Part shown: one piece after another, positions 49,131 to 58,879 of the stretch
How the letters are laid out: the number at the start of each line of letters is the position of its first letter
How positions within the stretch are numbered: the first letter of the stretch is position 1
From: Thermoleptolyngbya sichuanensis A183
GTDB lineage: Bacteria > Cyanobacteriota > Cyanobacteriia > Elainellales > Elainellaceae
Assembly: GCF_013177315.1 (NCBI RefSeq)
Contig: NZ_CP053661.1
Span: 4,278,001 to 4,342,000 of the forward strand
Direction of reading: 5' to 3'
DNA length: 64,000 nucleotides
Notes under the pieces: model-generated
What the model was told of the DNA's origin: nothing
Seen by the model: the letters and a program-made list of their open reading frames with translations, nothing else
Database searches by the model: none
Translations under genes and position numbers: made by a program

Positions 49131-49376
49131 TTCTTTCATTGACTTTTCTGGCGACAGTCTCCTATGATGCGGGTATGGATACGTCATATTCCCATCTCGC
49201 CTGAACCTTGAAAGCCGCATAACTTCGTTGACCAGCGTTGATGCCTTGTTCAGTGGGCAACTCAGACGCTAGAAAGCTAAAGTTTTAAGAAGGAAAATTC
49301 ATTTTTAGACTCCAAAAACGACCACCATCGATTTCTGCTTACGAGGCATTGCCAGGAGCAGGTTTCAGACGGTACT
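49131..49376 (+). promoter_or_regulatory. Putative CRISPR leader
   Basis: These 246 bases before the first repeat have no gene. They include an AT-rich part (about 49278-49310, AAGTTTTAAGAAGGAAAATTC). The piece GTTTCAGACGG just before repeat 1 resembles part of the repeat complement. The leader is placed here because the repeats decay at the far end of the array. Confidence 0.55.
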
Positions 49377-52300
49377 CTTTCAAGCCCATTTCCCCGCAAG
49401 GGGACTGAAACTCGACTTCCGTTTCCGTTTCAAATTCAAAATTCACAATCTTACCTCTTTCAAGCCCATTTCCCCGCAAGGGGACTGAAACAGCCTTAGC
49501 TGGCTGCATGAGGGCGCAGATACCATCACACTTTCAAGCCCATTTCCCCGCAAGGGGACTGAAACTCTGTGGAAATCGAGTGGGCTGACGGCAGCCCGTT
49601 TACATCTTTCAAGCCCATTTCCCCGCAAGGGGACTGAAACCTACTAACCTGAGTTAGAAAAACCTAGCCATAAGTAAACTTTCAAGCCCATTTCCCCGCA
49701 AGGGGACTGAAACTTGCAGCGGCAATAGCCATGCCGCGCACAGCATTGCTTGCATCTTTCAAGCCCATTTCCCCGCAAGGGGACTGAAACACTTCAATAT
49801 GCCACTTTGTGGTCTATAATAAAAAAGCAGCTTTCAAGCCCATTTCCCCGCAAGGGGACTGAAACTCCTGGGAATAAAATAAAAGGCAGCCTACTAGGAG
49901 ATATGTAGTCTTTCAAGCCCATTTCCCCGCAAGGGGACTGAAACTTTCTGTGTCAAATCCTACAATTAAGTCTTCTGTAGACTTTCAAGCCCATTTCCCC
50001 GCAAGGGGACTGAAACATAGGTACTGCGTTTATCCTGATTATTTTGACCAGGTCTTGAAACTCTTTCAAGCCCATTTCCCCGCAAGGGGACTGAAACCTG
50101 ATTATTTTGACTATGTCTTGAAACTGTATTTTATCTGTTATCCCTCTTTCAAGCCCATTTCCCCGCAAGGGGACTGAAACAGTATTCTAGGCACGTTAGA
50201 AAATCAAATAGAGAATTACTTTCAAGCCCATTTCCCCGCAAGGGGACTGAAACCGGTCTAATAGACTTCAAAATAGGCAGATAAAAAAAATCTTTCAAGC
50301 CCATTTCCCCGCAAGGGGACTGAAACAGTAGTAGTTGTAGATACAGTAACGTTAGTATCACTCTTTCAAGCCCATTTCCCCGCAAGGGGACTGAAACAAG
50401 AAGATTAGTGGTAAACATACCTCCCAGAAGTCTTTCAAGCCCATTTCCCCGCAAGGGGACTGAAACAGTTATATAGCTCTTTTTTCCAATATGACCAGGC
50501 ATATCTTTCAAGCCCATTTCCCCGCAAGGGGACTGAAACTATATAGAATACGATAATGGCAATGGTAAGACCGCTTTCAAGCCCATTTCCCCGCAAGGGG
50601 ACTGAAACTTCGAGGGTTTTTCTGAAGTGGACTTAGAGGCAGTAGAGGCTTTCAAGCCCATTTCCCCGCAAGGGGACTGAAACTAATGAAGGCTACTAGT
50701 GCCTTAGAGTACTCTAGGCACGTCTTTCAAGCCCATTTCCCCGCAAGGGGACTGAAACTTGCTCTTCTATGTTGTATAGTTCATTTGTATCTTCAGATTT
50801 CTTTCAAGCCCATTTCCCCGCAAGGGGACTGAAACCGTAGAGTTTGAAATCCTGGGTGAGGATGAAGTGATCGACGACTTTCAAGCCCATTTCCCCGCAA
50901 GGGGACTGAAACGCTCGATTCCAGTTTTAGCAGTGGGTCGCCGCAAACTTTTGACTTTCAAGCCCATTTCCCCGCAAGGGGACTGAAACTTCTTGAATCT
51001 AGTATTGTTTTTAGCTGCAATTATTACTCTTTCAAGCCCATTTCCCCGCAAGGGGACTGAAACGAGGGCATCTGGTATTCCTGTTATTTCCCCGTACTCT
51101 TTCAAGCCCATTTCCCCGCAAGGGGACTGAAACCTTTAGATAATTTATCTACACTTTTTAAAACTATTCCTCTTCTGCTTTCAAGCCCATTTCCCCGCAA
51201 GGGGACTGAAACCTATATTCTGAAAAGCTCGGAATGCTGCAGTCACTTTTCCCTTTCAAGCCCATTTCCCCGCAAGGGGACTGAAACGTTTAAGAGATAC
51301 ATTTTGCCTGCGCCTTGCGGCTTGTACTTTCAAGCCCATTTCCCCGCAAGGGGACTGAAACAATCCACTGACGGTACGAGCTACCTAGCTGCGCGCGGAT
51401 CTTTCAAGCCCATTTCCCCGCAAGGGGACTGAAACTATTATCTTAAGAGTACCTCGTTCTAGTGCCCCTATACAGTCTTTCAAGCCCATTTCCCCGCAAG
51501 GGGACTGAAACCTGGGAGCAAAGCAAAGATAGCCTACTAGGAGATATGTAGTCTTTCAAGCCCATTTCCCCGCAAGGGGACTGAAACGCTTGGCTACTGA
51601 AATGCCACTTCTCCCTAAACTATAGATGATGCTTTCAAGCCCATTTCCCCGCAAGGGGACTGAAACATTTAAAGTAATGACAGCAAATCGGCTAAAGCAG
51701 CAGTACTTTCAAGCCCATTTCCCCGCAAGGGGACTGAAACCGCCGACCTGCTCAACCACAATTTCAAGCTGCCCATTGAAGCTTTCAAGCCCATTTCCCC
51801 GCAAGGGGACTGAAACATAGCTATCTTGCGTAGGGAAAATACTACTGACTTTCAAGCCCATTTCCCCGCAAGGGGACTGAAACCCGTAGTATTTCAGCGT
51901 TGCGACGCTTTTAGGGAACTCCTTTCAAGCCCATTTCCCCGCAAGGGGACTGAAACTGGATAAAATATAAGGATCTATTAGTAAGTAATACGTCTTTCAA
52001 GCCCATTTCCCCGCAAGGGGACTGAAACTTGATTGAATCTACACTTACTATTAGCTATATTAACTTTCAAGCCCATTTCCCCGCAAGGGGACTGAAACTG
52101 TATCCCATAGGGATCATCGGCTAAAATTTTGTTGACTTTCAAGCCCATTTCCCCGCAAGGGGACTGAAACTATATTACAGGAATAAGAATCACTAAAGGA
52201 TATCCTAGACTTTCAAGCCCATTTCCCCGCAAGGGGACTGAAACCCTTGGAATTCGATGAATCGAGTCTTTGACGCTAGAGGGTTTGTCTTTCAAGCCCA

Positions 52301-53068
52301 TTTCCCCGCAAGGGGACTGAAACTTGGTTATCTTCATTTTTGCTTGCCTTTTTTCTCGATTTCTTTCAAGCCCATTTCCCCGCAAGGGGACTGAAACACT
52401 GTGAGCCTACGGGAGTATAACATTCAGAGTTTTTTGCCTTATTGGCTTTCAAGCCCATTTCCCCGCAAGGGGACTGAAACATGCAGGAATAAAGCGTAAA
52501 GGGTAGGAAATTAACCTCTTTCAAGCCCATTTCCCCGCAAGGGGACTGAAACAGAGCAGGCAGTAGCCCTTGAATATACCCCCTAGACAATCCTTTCAAG
52601 CCCATTTCCCCGCAAGGGGACTGAAACTTGTTTTTTTCGTGTAATTCTTGTTGCGTTAGCCATGCTTTCAAGCCCATTTCCCCGCAAGGGGACTGAAACA
52701 ATCGTCTTTCATTAATCAGTGTGCCCTGAAAGTGACTTTCAAGCCCATTTCCCCGCAAGGGGACTGAAACCAAATGCAAAATTTTATATTAATAATAGCT
52801 TAGTAGCAACTTTCAAGCCCATTTCCCCGCAAGGGGACTGAAACTGGGAATTACTTTTCTGCCAATATTGAACGCGCCATTCACTTTCAAGCCCATTTCC
52901 CCGCAAGGGGACTGAAACATCCAAAGCTTTACTACTGCGATAAGAGTCGTGGGCTAAATCTTTCAAGCCCATTTCCCCGCAAGGGGGCTGAAACAATAGC
53001 TTGCGCTAGTTCACGATCTGCTTGACGGCTATTCTTTCAAGCCCATTTTCCCGGAAGGGGACTGAAAC
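49377..53068 (+). CRISPR. CRISPR array, 50 repeats and 49 spacers, no cas genes nearby
   Basis: The 35-bp repeat begins CTTTCAAGCC and ends GGACTGAAAC; its centre CCCC-GCAA-GGGG is a hairpin with a GNRA-type loop. I counted 50 repeats starting at 49377, 49457, 49531, 49606 and so on to 53034, and 49 spacers of 32-48 bases. Repeats 1-48 look identical. Repeat 49 (52960) has one change and repeat 50 (53034) two, so 53068 is the old trailer end and the leader is on the left. The GGGACTGAAAC end and variable spacer length recall cyanobacterial type I-D and III arrays. Minus-strand frames through it encode only repeated FQSPCGEMGLK and are not genes. Confidence 0.98.
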
Positions 53069-53079
53069 GTTTGGGAAAA

Positions 53080-53560
53080 AAGAAGAGTGAAAAACGAAGA
53101 GCGAAAAGTGAAGAACAAAGAACGAAAAATTGCTTTTCCCTTACACAGAAAACCGAAAAATCGTTAGTGTCTCAATTTATTCGCCACTCTCAAAATGACC
53201 AATCAAGAGCAACCATGCTGTAAGGGTTTCAGCGGTTGTCAGATCGAGGTGGCGAAAAACTAAGGACACGAACAAAAATGAAGAACGAAAAACGAAAAAT
53301 CGCTTTTCCCTTGCACAGAGAACCGAAAAATCCGTTCTTCTCCCGTAAAGAAAAAATGAAAAACGAAGAACGAAGAACGAAAAACGAAAAATCGCTTTTC
53401 CCTTGCACAGAGAACCGAAAAATCCGTTCTTCTCCCGTAAAGAAAAAAATGAAAAACGAAGAACGAAAACCGAAGATCTGCCCTTCCCTCTTCGTTCTTC
53501 TATTCTTCGTTCTTCGTTCTTCGTTCTTCCCTCTTCCTTCTTCCTTCTTCGTTTTTCTCC
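53080..53560. repeat. Composite heptamer repeats with a duplicated 80-90 bp unit
   Basis: GAACGAAAAACGAAAAATCGC followed by TTTTCCCTTGCACAGAG and CCGTTCTTCTCCCGTAAAG occurs at about 53280-53361 and again at about 53371-53458. A degenerate third copy lies at about 53110-53165. CGTTCTT-type heptamers follow at 53490-53530 and GGAAGA units at 53530-53555. It starts 12 bp after the CRISPR array and reaches into the purN gene. Confidence 0.88.
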
Positions 53561-54252
53561 TCGCCGCTGCTCGCCAGCGCGATCGCCCTCGGAAAGATAC
53601 GATGCTCCTGCACCTGAATCCGCTGGTGCAGGGTGTCGGGGGTGTCGTGGGGCAGGATGGGCACGGCGGCTTGCATGATGATTGGGCCGCGGTCTACTTC
53701 CAGGCGGACGTAGTGGACGGTGCAGCCCGTCACCTTGACCCCGGCGGCGAGGGCTTGTTCGACGGCGCGGGCCCCCGGAAAGCTGGGCAGCAGGCTGGGG
53801 TGCAGGTTCAAAATGCGGTCGGGAAAGGCGGTGATCAGCACGTCTGTCACCACGCGCATCCAGCCCGCCATGATCACCCATTCCACGTCATAGCGCTTGA
53901 GTTGGTCGATGATGGCTTGATCCAGGGCTTCGCGGCTGGGAAACTGTCGATGGTTCAGCAGTTCTGCTGGAATGCCCAGTCGTTTCGCCCGCTCCGCTGC
54001 CCCGGCCTGGGGATTGTTGTAGATCATCACCTGGATTTGGGCGTTGAGCTGGCGCTGGGAAATGGACTGGGCGATCGCCTCAAAGTTTGACCCACTGCCA
54101 GAGGCCAGCACGCCCAGCCGCAGCGGTGCGCCTGCAAAATGGCGCTGCCATACGCTGGGGGGAACCGCTGGTGAGATAAACCCCGGCGCGGCGGCATCTT
54201 CGGCGATCGCATCTGTGGGGATAGACGGGGGCGACGGGTCGGGGGACTGCAT
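53500..54252 (-). CDS. purN: Phosphoribosylglycinamide formyltransferase with repeat-derived C-terminus
   Basis: The 250-residue enzyme formylates GAR using 10-formyl-THF in purine synthesis. It has LGVLASGSGSNFEAIAQ, the Asn in YNNPQAG, the catalytic region ILNLHPSLLPSFPG and HYVRLEVDRGPII. An N-terminal extension of about 40 residues precedes the core. The normal core ends near RIFPRAIAL; the last 24 or so residues (SGEEKNEEGRRKREERR and TKNEE) are encoded by the heptamer repeat DNA. The stop is inside the repeat. It overlaps nothing and lies 6 bp downstream of the ureohydrolase gene, probably in one operon. Confidence 0.92.
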   Translation of the reverse strand: MQSPDPSPPSIPTDAIAEDAAAPGFISPAVPPSVWQRHFAGAPLRLGVLASGSGSNFEAIAQSISQRQLNAQIQVMIYNNPQAGAAERAKRLGIPAELLNHRQFPSREALDQAIIDQLKRYDVEWVIMAGWMRVVTDVLITAFPDRILNLHPSLLPSFPGARAVEQALAAGVKVTGCTVHYVRLEVDRGPIIMQAAVPILPHDTPDTLHQRIQVQEHRIFPRAIALASSGEEKNEEGRRKREERRTKNEE

Positions 54253-54258
54253 TTTGAC

Positions 54259-55164
54259 CTAGCTCCAACCCTGGGCGATCGCCTGATAGCCAATCAGCTT
54301 GTAGGCTAGCTTGGCGGCGGTAAATTCCGACACCACCGACTCGCTAACGGGCGCAAGCTCCATAATGTCTGCGCCGAGGACGTGGTGATGCTCAAACACC
54401 GACCGCAAGTAGCCCAGCAGGGAATACCAGTTCAGCCCGCCGGGTTCGGGTGTGCCCACGCCGGGGATCAGCGTCGGGTCAATGCCGTCTAGGTCGATGG
54501 TGAGAAAGACGTTGCGGGTGGGGATGGCGGCCAGCGCCCGTTCGGCCCAGTCGGGCTGGGTGGCGATTTCTCGCGCTCGAAATACGGTCAGATTTTTTTC
54601 CTTAATTAAATTCGCTTCTTCTTTGCAAATGCTGCGGATGCCGATTTGCACCGTAGGAAGACCCATGTCCACCACCCGACGCATAATGCAGGCGTGGTTG
54701 TGGATCGAGCCTTCGTATTCGTGGCGGAGGTCGCCGTGGGCATCGATTTGCACCACCGTAAACGACTCCGTAGACGCGGCTCGATAAGCCCGCACCAGAC
54801 CCGTCGTGATGCTATGTTCGCCGCCCAGCCCGATGACGAACTTGCCGTCGGCAATGAGTTGGGCGGTGGTGTCCTCAACGACCTTCAGCATGGCTTCGGC
54901 AGACACTGGGCCGCTGCGCGTATCGGCGATCGCCCCGTGGGTATACACGCCGACGGGCCACATCTCCCGCTCTAGCTCCTCGTCGTAATATTCCACCTGA
55001 TGCGACGCTTCCAAAATCGCCGCCGGGCCGTGTTCGCAGCCCTTGCGATAGGTCGTCGTCGCCTCGTAGGGAATCGGCAAAATCACGACCCGCGCCGTGT
55101 CATAGTCGGCGGCGACCTCTTCGCCCAAAAAGGGCAACTCGGCAATCGGCGTAGTGGTCAACAT
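54259..55164 (-). CDS. speB: Agmatinase-type ureohydrolase
   Basis: The product of about 301 residues has the binuclear manganese motifs of the ureohydrolase family: GLGGEHSIT, QIDAHGDLRHEYEG, SIHNHACIMRR and TIDLDGIDPTLIPGVGTPEPGG. Agmatinase splits agmatine to putrescine and urea; urea could feed urease (ureE-ureF are in this window). Some cyanobacterial homologues act on other guanidino compounds, so the substrate is not certain. I chose the ATG at 55164; an in-frame TTG at 55170 is an alternative. The purN gene follows after 6 bp. Confidence 0.88.
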   Translation of the reverse strand: MLTTTPIAELPFLGEEVAADYDTARVVILPIPYEATTTYRKGCEHGPAAILEASHQVEYYDEELEREMWPVGVYTHGAIADTRSGPVSAEAMLKVVEDTTAQLIADGKFVIGLGGEHSITTGLVRAYRAASTESFTVVQIDAHGDLRHEYEGSIHNHACIMRRVVDMGLPTVQIGIRSICKEEANLIKEKNLTVFRAREIATQPDWAERALAAIPTRNVFLTIDLDGIDPTLIPGVGTPEPGGLNWYSLLGYLRSVFEHHHVLGADIMELAPVSESVVSEFTAAKLAYKLIGYQAIAQGWS

Positions 55165-55316
55165 GGGCAAAAATCCAGAACAGCAGCAGTTATAAATTCT
55201 GACACACTTGCAGCGGCGAGGAGGTGTTCTTGCTGGATGGGTATTTCTTGGGCTGCGATAACAGTTAAGCTGAGGGGGCTAAACGCTTGTCTGCATTTGC
55301 CTCTACGGGTTCCATC

Positions 55317-56537
55317 ATGTCCACCGCTATCTACCTCCAGAGTCCCCAGGCGATTCGCGATCGCACTCAGCAGCTTTTTGAGCTGGCCCGCGCCGACAAA
55401 CTAACGCACTTTCGCTATCGGGGCGATCGCCTCCAGCCCACGGCCGACTATGTGCTGCGGGTGATGCGGGAACACTATCCCGACCTAAACGTGCCGTTTC
55501 ATAGCCGCTGGCGACATTTTGGCGTGGGCAAGGTCGATCGGGCGGCCGAGTTGCAGGCGCGGCTGGCGAGGCTTGATCCGGTGGCCCAGGCGCGGGCCAA
55601 GTTCGATCTGGTGATTCTCAGCGTGCTGCTGGATGCGGGGGCGGGTGCGGTGTGGCGCTATCGCGAAGCCAGCAGCGGTCAGGTGTTTCAGCGGTCAGAA
55701 GGGCTGGCGGTGGCAAGCTTTTGGATGTTCTGCGAGGGCGCATTTTCGGGCGATCGCGCTGCTCCCCTCCAGGCAACCGCCGCCGCCCTCCAGCAGATCA
55801 CCGAGTCCGATCTGGCTCAAGCGTTCCAGGTCACCCCAGACAATCCGCTAATCGGGCTGGCGGGGCGCGTGGCCCTGCTGCAACAGTTGGGCCACACCCT
55901 TGCCCAAAAGCCAGAATTCTTTGGCACTCAAACGCCCCGACCGGGCAACCTGGTGGACTACCTGTTGGCCCAAGCCGAGGATCGCCAGTTGCCCGCGCCC
56001 ACCGTGCTGATGGCCGTGCTGCAAGGACTCGGCGACATCTGGCCCGGCCGCATCACGCTAGAGGGCGTTAACCTGGGCGATGTTTGGCCGCACTCTGCTC
56101 TGTCCAGCGCTGAGCCGGGGGCAAACCTCGTGCCGTTCCACAAGCTGTCGCAGTGGCTCACCTATTCCCTGCTGGAGCCGCTGCAAGACCTGGGGCTAGA
56201 AATCACGCAGCTTGACCAGCTTACGGGTCTGGCAGAATATCGCAACGGCGGCCTCTGCGTAGACCTGGGGCTGCTGGAGCCAAAGCACGCTGACGTACTG
56301 CGTGGGCCGCACCTGCCCAGTTCTGAGGTGATTGTGGAATGGCGATCGCTCACGCTGGTTCTGCTCGACCAAATTGCCGATGCCATCCGTACCGAACTCG
56401 GCCTCAGCGTCACCGAACTGCCGCTCGTGAAAGTCCTGGAAGGCGGAACCTGGGCAGCCGGCCGAAAAATCGCCGCCGAGCTGCGTCCGGGCGGCGATCC
56501 TCCGATCTCGATTCAAAGTGATGGAACGGTGTTTTGA
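55317..56537 (+). CDS. DUF1688 (URC4/Urg3-like) protein
   Basis: The 406-residue protein matches the DUF1688/URC4 family: YLQSPQAIRDRTQQLFELA at the start, HSRWRHFGVG, LLDAGAGAVWRY, GLAVASFWMFCEGAFS and ending in the EVIVEWRSLTLVLLDQIA region. In yeast URC4 takes part in uracil catabolism; the bacterial reaction is not defined. I chose the ATG at 55317 rather than an upstream TTG at 55287. It is divergent from the ureohydrolase gene, and a heptamer repeat begins right after the stop. Confidence 0.85.
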   Translation: MSTAIYLQSPQAIRDRTQQLFELARADKLTHFRYRGDRLQPTADYVLRVMREHYPDLNVPFHSRWRHFGVGKVDRAAELQARLARLDPVAQARAKFDLVILSVLLDAGAGAVWRYREASSGQVFQRSEGLAVASFWMFCEGAFSGDRAAPLQATAAALQQITESDLAQAFQVTPDNPLIGLAGRVALLQQLGHTLAQKPEFFGTQTPRPGNLVDYLLAQAEDRQLPAPTVLMAVLQGLGDIWPGRITLEGVNLGDVWPHSALSSAEPGANLVPFHKLSQWLTYSLLEPLQDLGLEITQLDQLTGLAEYRNGGLCVDLGLLEPKHADVLRGPHLPSSEVIVEWRSLTLVLLDQIADAIRTELGLSVTELPLVKVLEGGTWAAGRKIAAELRPGGDPPISIQSDGTVF

Positions 56538-56640
56538 AAAAAGAAGAGAGAAGAACGAACTTTTAAAGAACGAAAAGAGAAGAACGAAGAACGAAAAAAC
56601 CATTCTTCCCTCTTCGTTCTTCTCTTTTCGTTCTTCTTTT
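56538..56640. repeat. Composite heptamer repeat between convergent genes
   Basis: GAACGAA-type units (GAAGAACGAACTTTT, AACGAAAAGAGAAGAACGAA) and their complement (CTTCGTTCTTCTCTTTTCG) form a long imperfect hairpin. It fills the gap between the DUF1688 stop and the convergent exported-protein stop, so it could act as a two-way terminator. Confidence 0.88.
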
Positions 56641-56642
56641 TT

Positions 56643-57203
56643 CTAATTCACACGCTCAGGGCTAATCTTGCAGGTGTTGAGAATGCGCTGGTCGTTTTCG
56701 CTCAGTGCAGAAAGCTGGTGAAATCCTTCCAGGTTCAGAGGGGCGATCGCCTCTCCGCCTGTCGCCGCGACCGACGCATTCGCTTGAAGCGCCACCGAGT
56801 AGGGATGAACCGTTTGCTCGTAGGAATCAATCACGTTTAGCGCTAGTTCCTGGGCTTGCACCTCGCCATAAAAGCAATCAAAGGAGGAATGGGGCATATA
56901 GAACGCGCCTACCACTTGATTCTCGCTGACTTCAAACACCATGTAGGCGGAGCCAAGCTGGTCGGGCTGCTGAGACTGTCCATACAAATAAACGCCATTG
57001 GGAAACCGCTGGCTAATTGCACCTTCCAAGCGGGCAACCGTTGCAGCGCTTGCTTGCGTCAGCCGGGATGCTTCGAGACCATGGGCTGGAGCCAGTGCCG
57101 CAGCCGCCAGTCCTAATGTTAAAAACAGCGCCGTAAAGGGCTTTTCAAAACGATTCCAAAGGGACTGCGACGTTTGGGGGAAACGGTTAGTCAAGTTCAG
57201 CAT
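56643..57203 (-). CDS. Exported protein of unknown function
   Basis: The 186-residue protein has a signal peptide (FTALFLTLGLAAAALAPAHG, cleavage near AHG-LEA). The mature part contains FPNGVYLYGQSQQPDQLGSA, YMVFEVSENQVVGAFYMPHS and SFDCFYGEVQAQEL, a pattern I associate with a conserved cyanobacterial family of unknown function. Two Cys residues (DCF, NTC) could form a disulphide. AGGA precedes the ATG. No operon partner is seen. Confidence 0.7.
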   Translation of the reverse strand: MLNLTNRFPQTSQSLWNRFEKPFTALFLTLGLAAAALAPAHGLEASRLTQASAATVARLEGAISQRFPNGVYLYGQSQQPDQLGSAYMVFEVSENQVVGAFYMPHSSFDCFYGEVQAQELALNVIDSYEQTVHPYSVALQANASVAATGGEAIAPLNLEGFHQLSALSENDQRILNTCKISPERVN

Positions 57204-57895
57204 TGGCAGTCCTCCTTCACAAAACTAAAGATTAGATAGAAGATTTACAATTAGAAATTCGCTCTATAGTTCGCTGCCTATTTTGCTGCCTAGATAGAGC
57301 TTACGAGCTTCGATTTAACGCTTTGGATGGGCTTCACAACTCTTGAAGAAAAGGGGGCTAATTTCGAGAGTTTGAAACGTCCACCGTCTCTCCGAACAGC
57401 TACACCGCCAAGGATTCAAATTCCAGATTTCGCTTCAAAAAATTGCAAAACTTTTTAGAAAAGTTCACTACTGAACATTTTTAGAAGCCGCGCCGGAAGT
57501 CTTGAGTGAAGCCTAGCCCAGTCCACAGGATGATGAGATCGAGCCTGGGAATGAGATGACGGAAGCTGTGCGTAACCTTGCGAGAGAATCTGAACCGCTG
57601 AACCGCTATGGCCTTACTTTATAGAGCGAGAGTAGGAGGCAAATCACCCGATTCGCTCACCCAAGTAGGTGATCTTAATCACCGCTTGCTGGGGCATTCA
57701 TACAGCAAAACATGCAGCAAAAAATGATGACCCTGAGGCAGCGCAGAAGGCTTAGAAAAAAACCTCCTCGTCTGACCCTCACATCATCACCTATGAAATA
57801 GAGGTGGAGGGGGTATGCACCGCTCCACCTCTATTCATCCCATGCATCCAGTTAAACAAACGGGAAGAAAGGACAGTTTGACGAACTGGCTGGAA
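57204..57895. other. Intergenic region with operator-like palindrome and hairpin
   Basis: No gene is supported in 690 bases. GGTGATCTTAATCACC (57668-57683) resembles a CRP/FNR-family operator half-site pair. A 13-bp perfect stem AATAGAGGTGGAG (57797-57809) and CTCCACCTCTATT (57823-57835) lies just beyond the sigma factor stop and could terminate that gene on the minus strand. The 110 bp between them could hold a small RNA. Confidence 0.4.
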
Positions 57896-58879
57896 TTAAC
57901 TGGCCAAATATCCACGAACGTTGACTTTGCGGCGACGCAGGTGATCCAGCGCCTGCCGCTCAAGCTGACGCACGCGCTCACGGCTGATGTTCATCCGCTG
58001 CCCCACTTTTGCCAGCGATAGCTCATTGCCGTCTTCTAGCCCAAACCGCAGCACCAGCACCTCCCGCTGCTGAGGCGTTAGCTCCGCCAACAGGTTTTGG
58101 ATGTCTTGCCGCAGCGATTCCTGCACTGTGAAGGTTTCAGGCGATGCGCCGTCGTCTTCTAGCAGGTCTTGCAGTTCGGTGTCCTGGTTGTCGCCGACTT
58201 TGAGATCTAGCGACACGGGCTGACGCGCCATCAGCAAGAATTCACGGATTTGTCCTGGCTCTAGCTCCAGTGCTGCGGCGATGTCTGCGGGCGTAGGCGC
58301 ACGGCCCAATTCCTGCGTCAGTTCGCGCTGCACCTTTTTGATCTTGTTGAGCTTTTCGGTGATGTGGATGGGCAGGCGGATGGTGCGGGCCTGCTGGGCG
58401 ATCGCCCGCGTAATGGCCTGACGAATCCACCAGTAGGCGTAGGTCGAAAACTTGTAGCCCCGCGTGGGGTCAAATTTCTCCACGCCGCGCTCCAGACCCA
58501 GCGTGCCCTCCTGGATCAGATCCAGGAATTCCAGGTTGCGCTTCTGATACTTCTTGGCGATCGCCACCACCAGGCGCAGGTTCGCCTCAATCATCTTTTG
58601 CTTTGCCCGCTGACCCACGCGCAGGGCTTGGCTCAACTCGGCTTCCGTCAGATTGACCTCGGCTGCCCACTCTGCCAGCGAAGGCTCCCGCTCCAGCTTG
58701 TTGGCCAGAGCCTCTTTCGCCTCCAGGAGTGCCATCATCTGCTGCACCTGCTTGCCATAGACAATCTCCTGCTCATGGGTCAGCAGCGGCACCCGACCAA
58801 TTTCGTGCAGATAGGTTCGCACCATATCTGCGGTAAACAGCGGTTTCGTCGTTTTAGCTGTGGTGTTTGCGGTTGCCAT
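57896..58879 (-). CDS. Group 2 RNA polymerase sigma factor (SigB/SigD-like)
   Basis: The 327-residue sigma-70 factor has region 1.2 ([21 protein letters not shown]) and region 2 with [38 protein letters not shown] (core binding and -10 recognition). Region 3 ([14 protein letters not shown]) and region 4 with [18 protein letters not shown] and [17 protein letters not shown] follow. It lacks the long N-terminal domain of principal SigA. The ending VRGYLAS is typical of group 2 factors. Which of SigB to SigE it is cannot be fixed here; these respond to light, heat, carbon or nitrogen status. Confidence 0.92.
   Translation of the reverse strand: MATANTTAKTTKPLFTADMVRTYLHEIGRVPLLTHEQEIVYGKQVQQMMALLEAKEALANKLEREPSLAEWAAEVNLTEAELSQALRVGQRAKQKMIEANLRLVVAIAKKYQKRNLEFLDLIQEGTLGLERGVEKFDPTRGYKFSTYAYWWIRQAITRAIAQQARTIRLPIHITEKLNKIKKVQRELTQELGRAPTPADIAAALELEPGQIREFLLMARQPVSLDLKVGDNQDTELQDLLEDDGASPETFTVQESLRQDIQNLLAELTPQQREVLVLRFGLEDGNELSLAKVGQRMNISRERVRQLERQALDHLRRRKVNVRGYLAS

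Noticed and set aside
49950-52996. Several open frames across the CRISPR array, mostly minus strand, encoding repeated FQSPCGEMGLK peptides
   Set aside because: They are translations of the 35-bp repeat and random spacers. The repeat structure, not coding, explains them.
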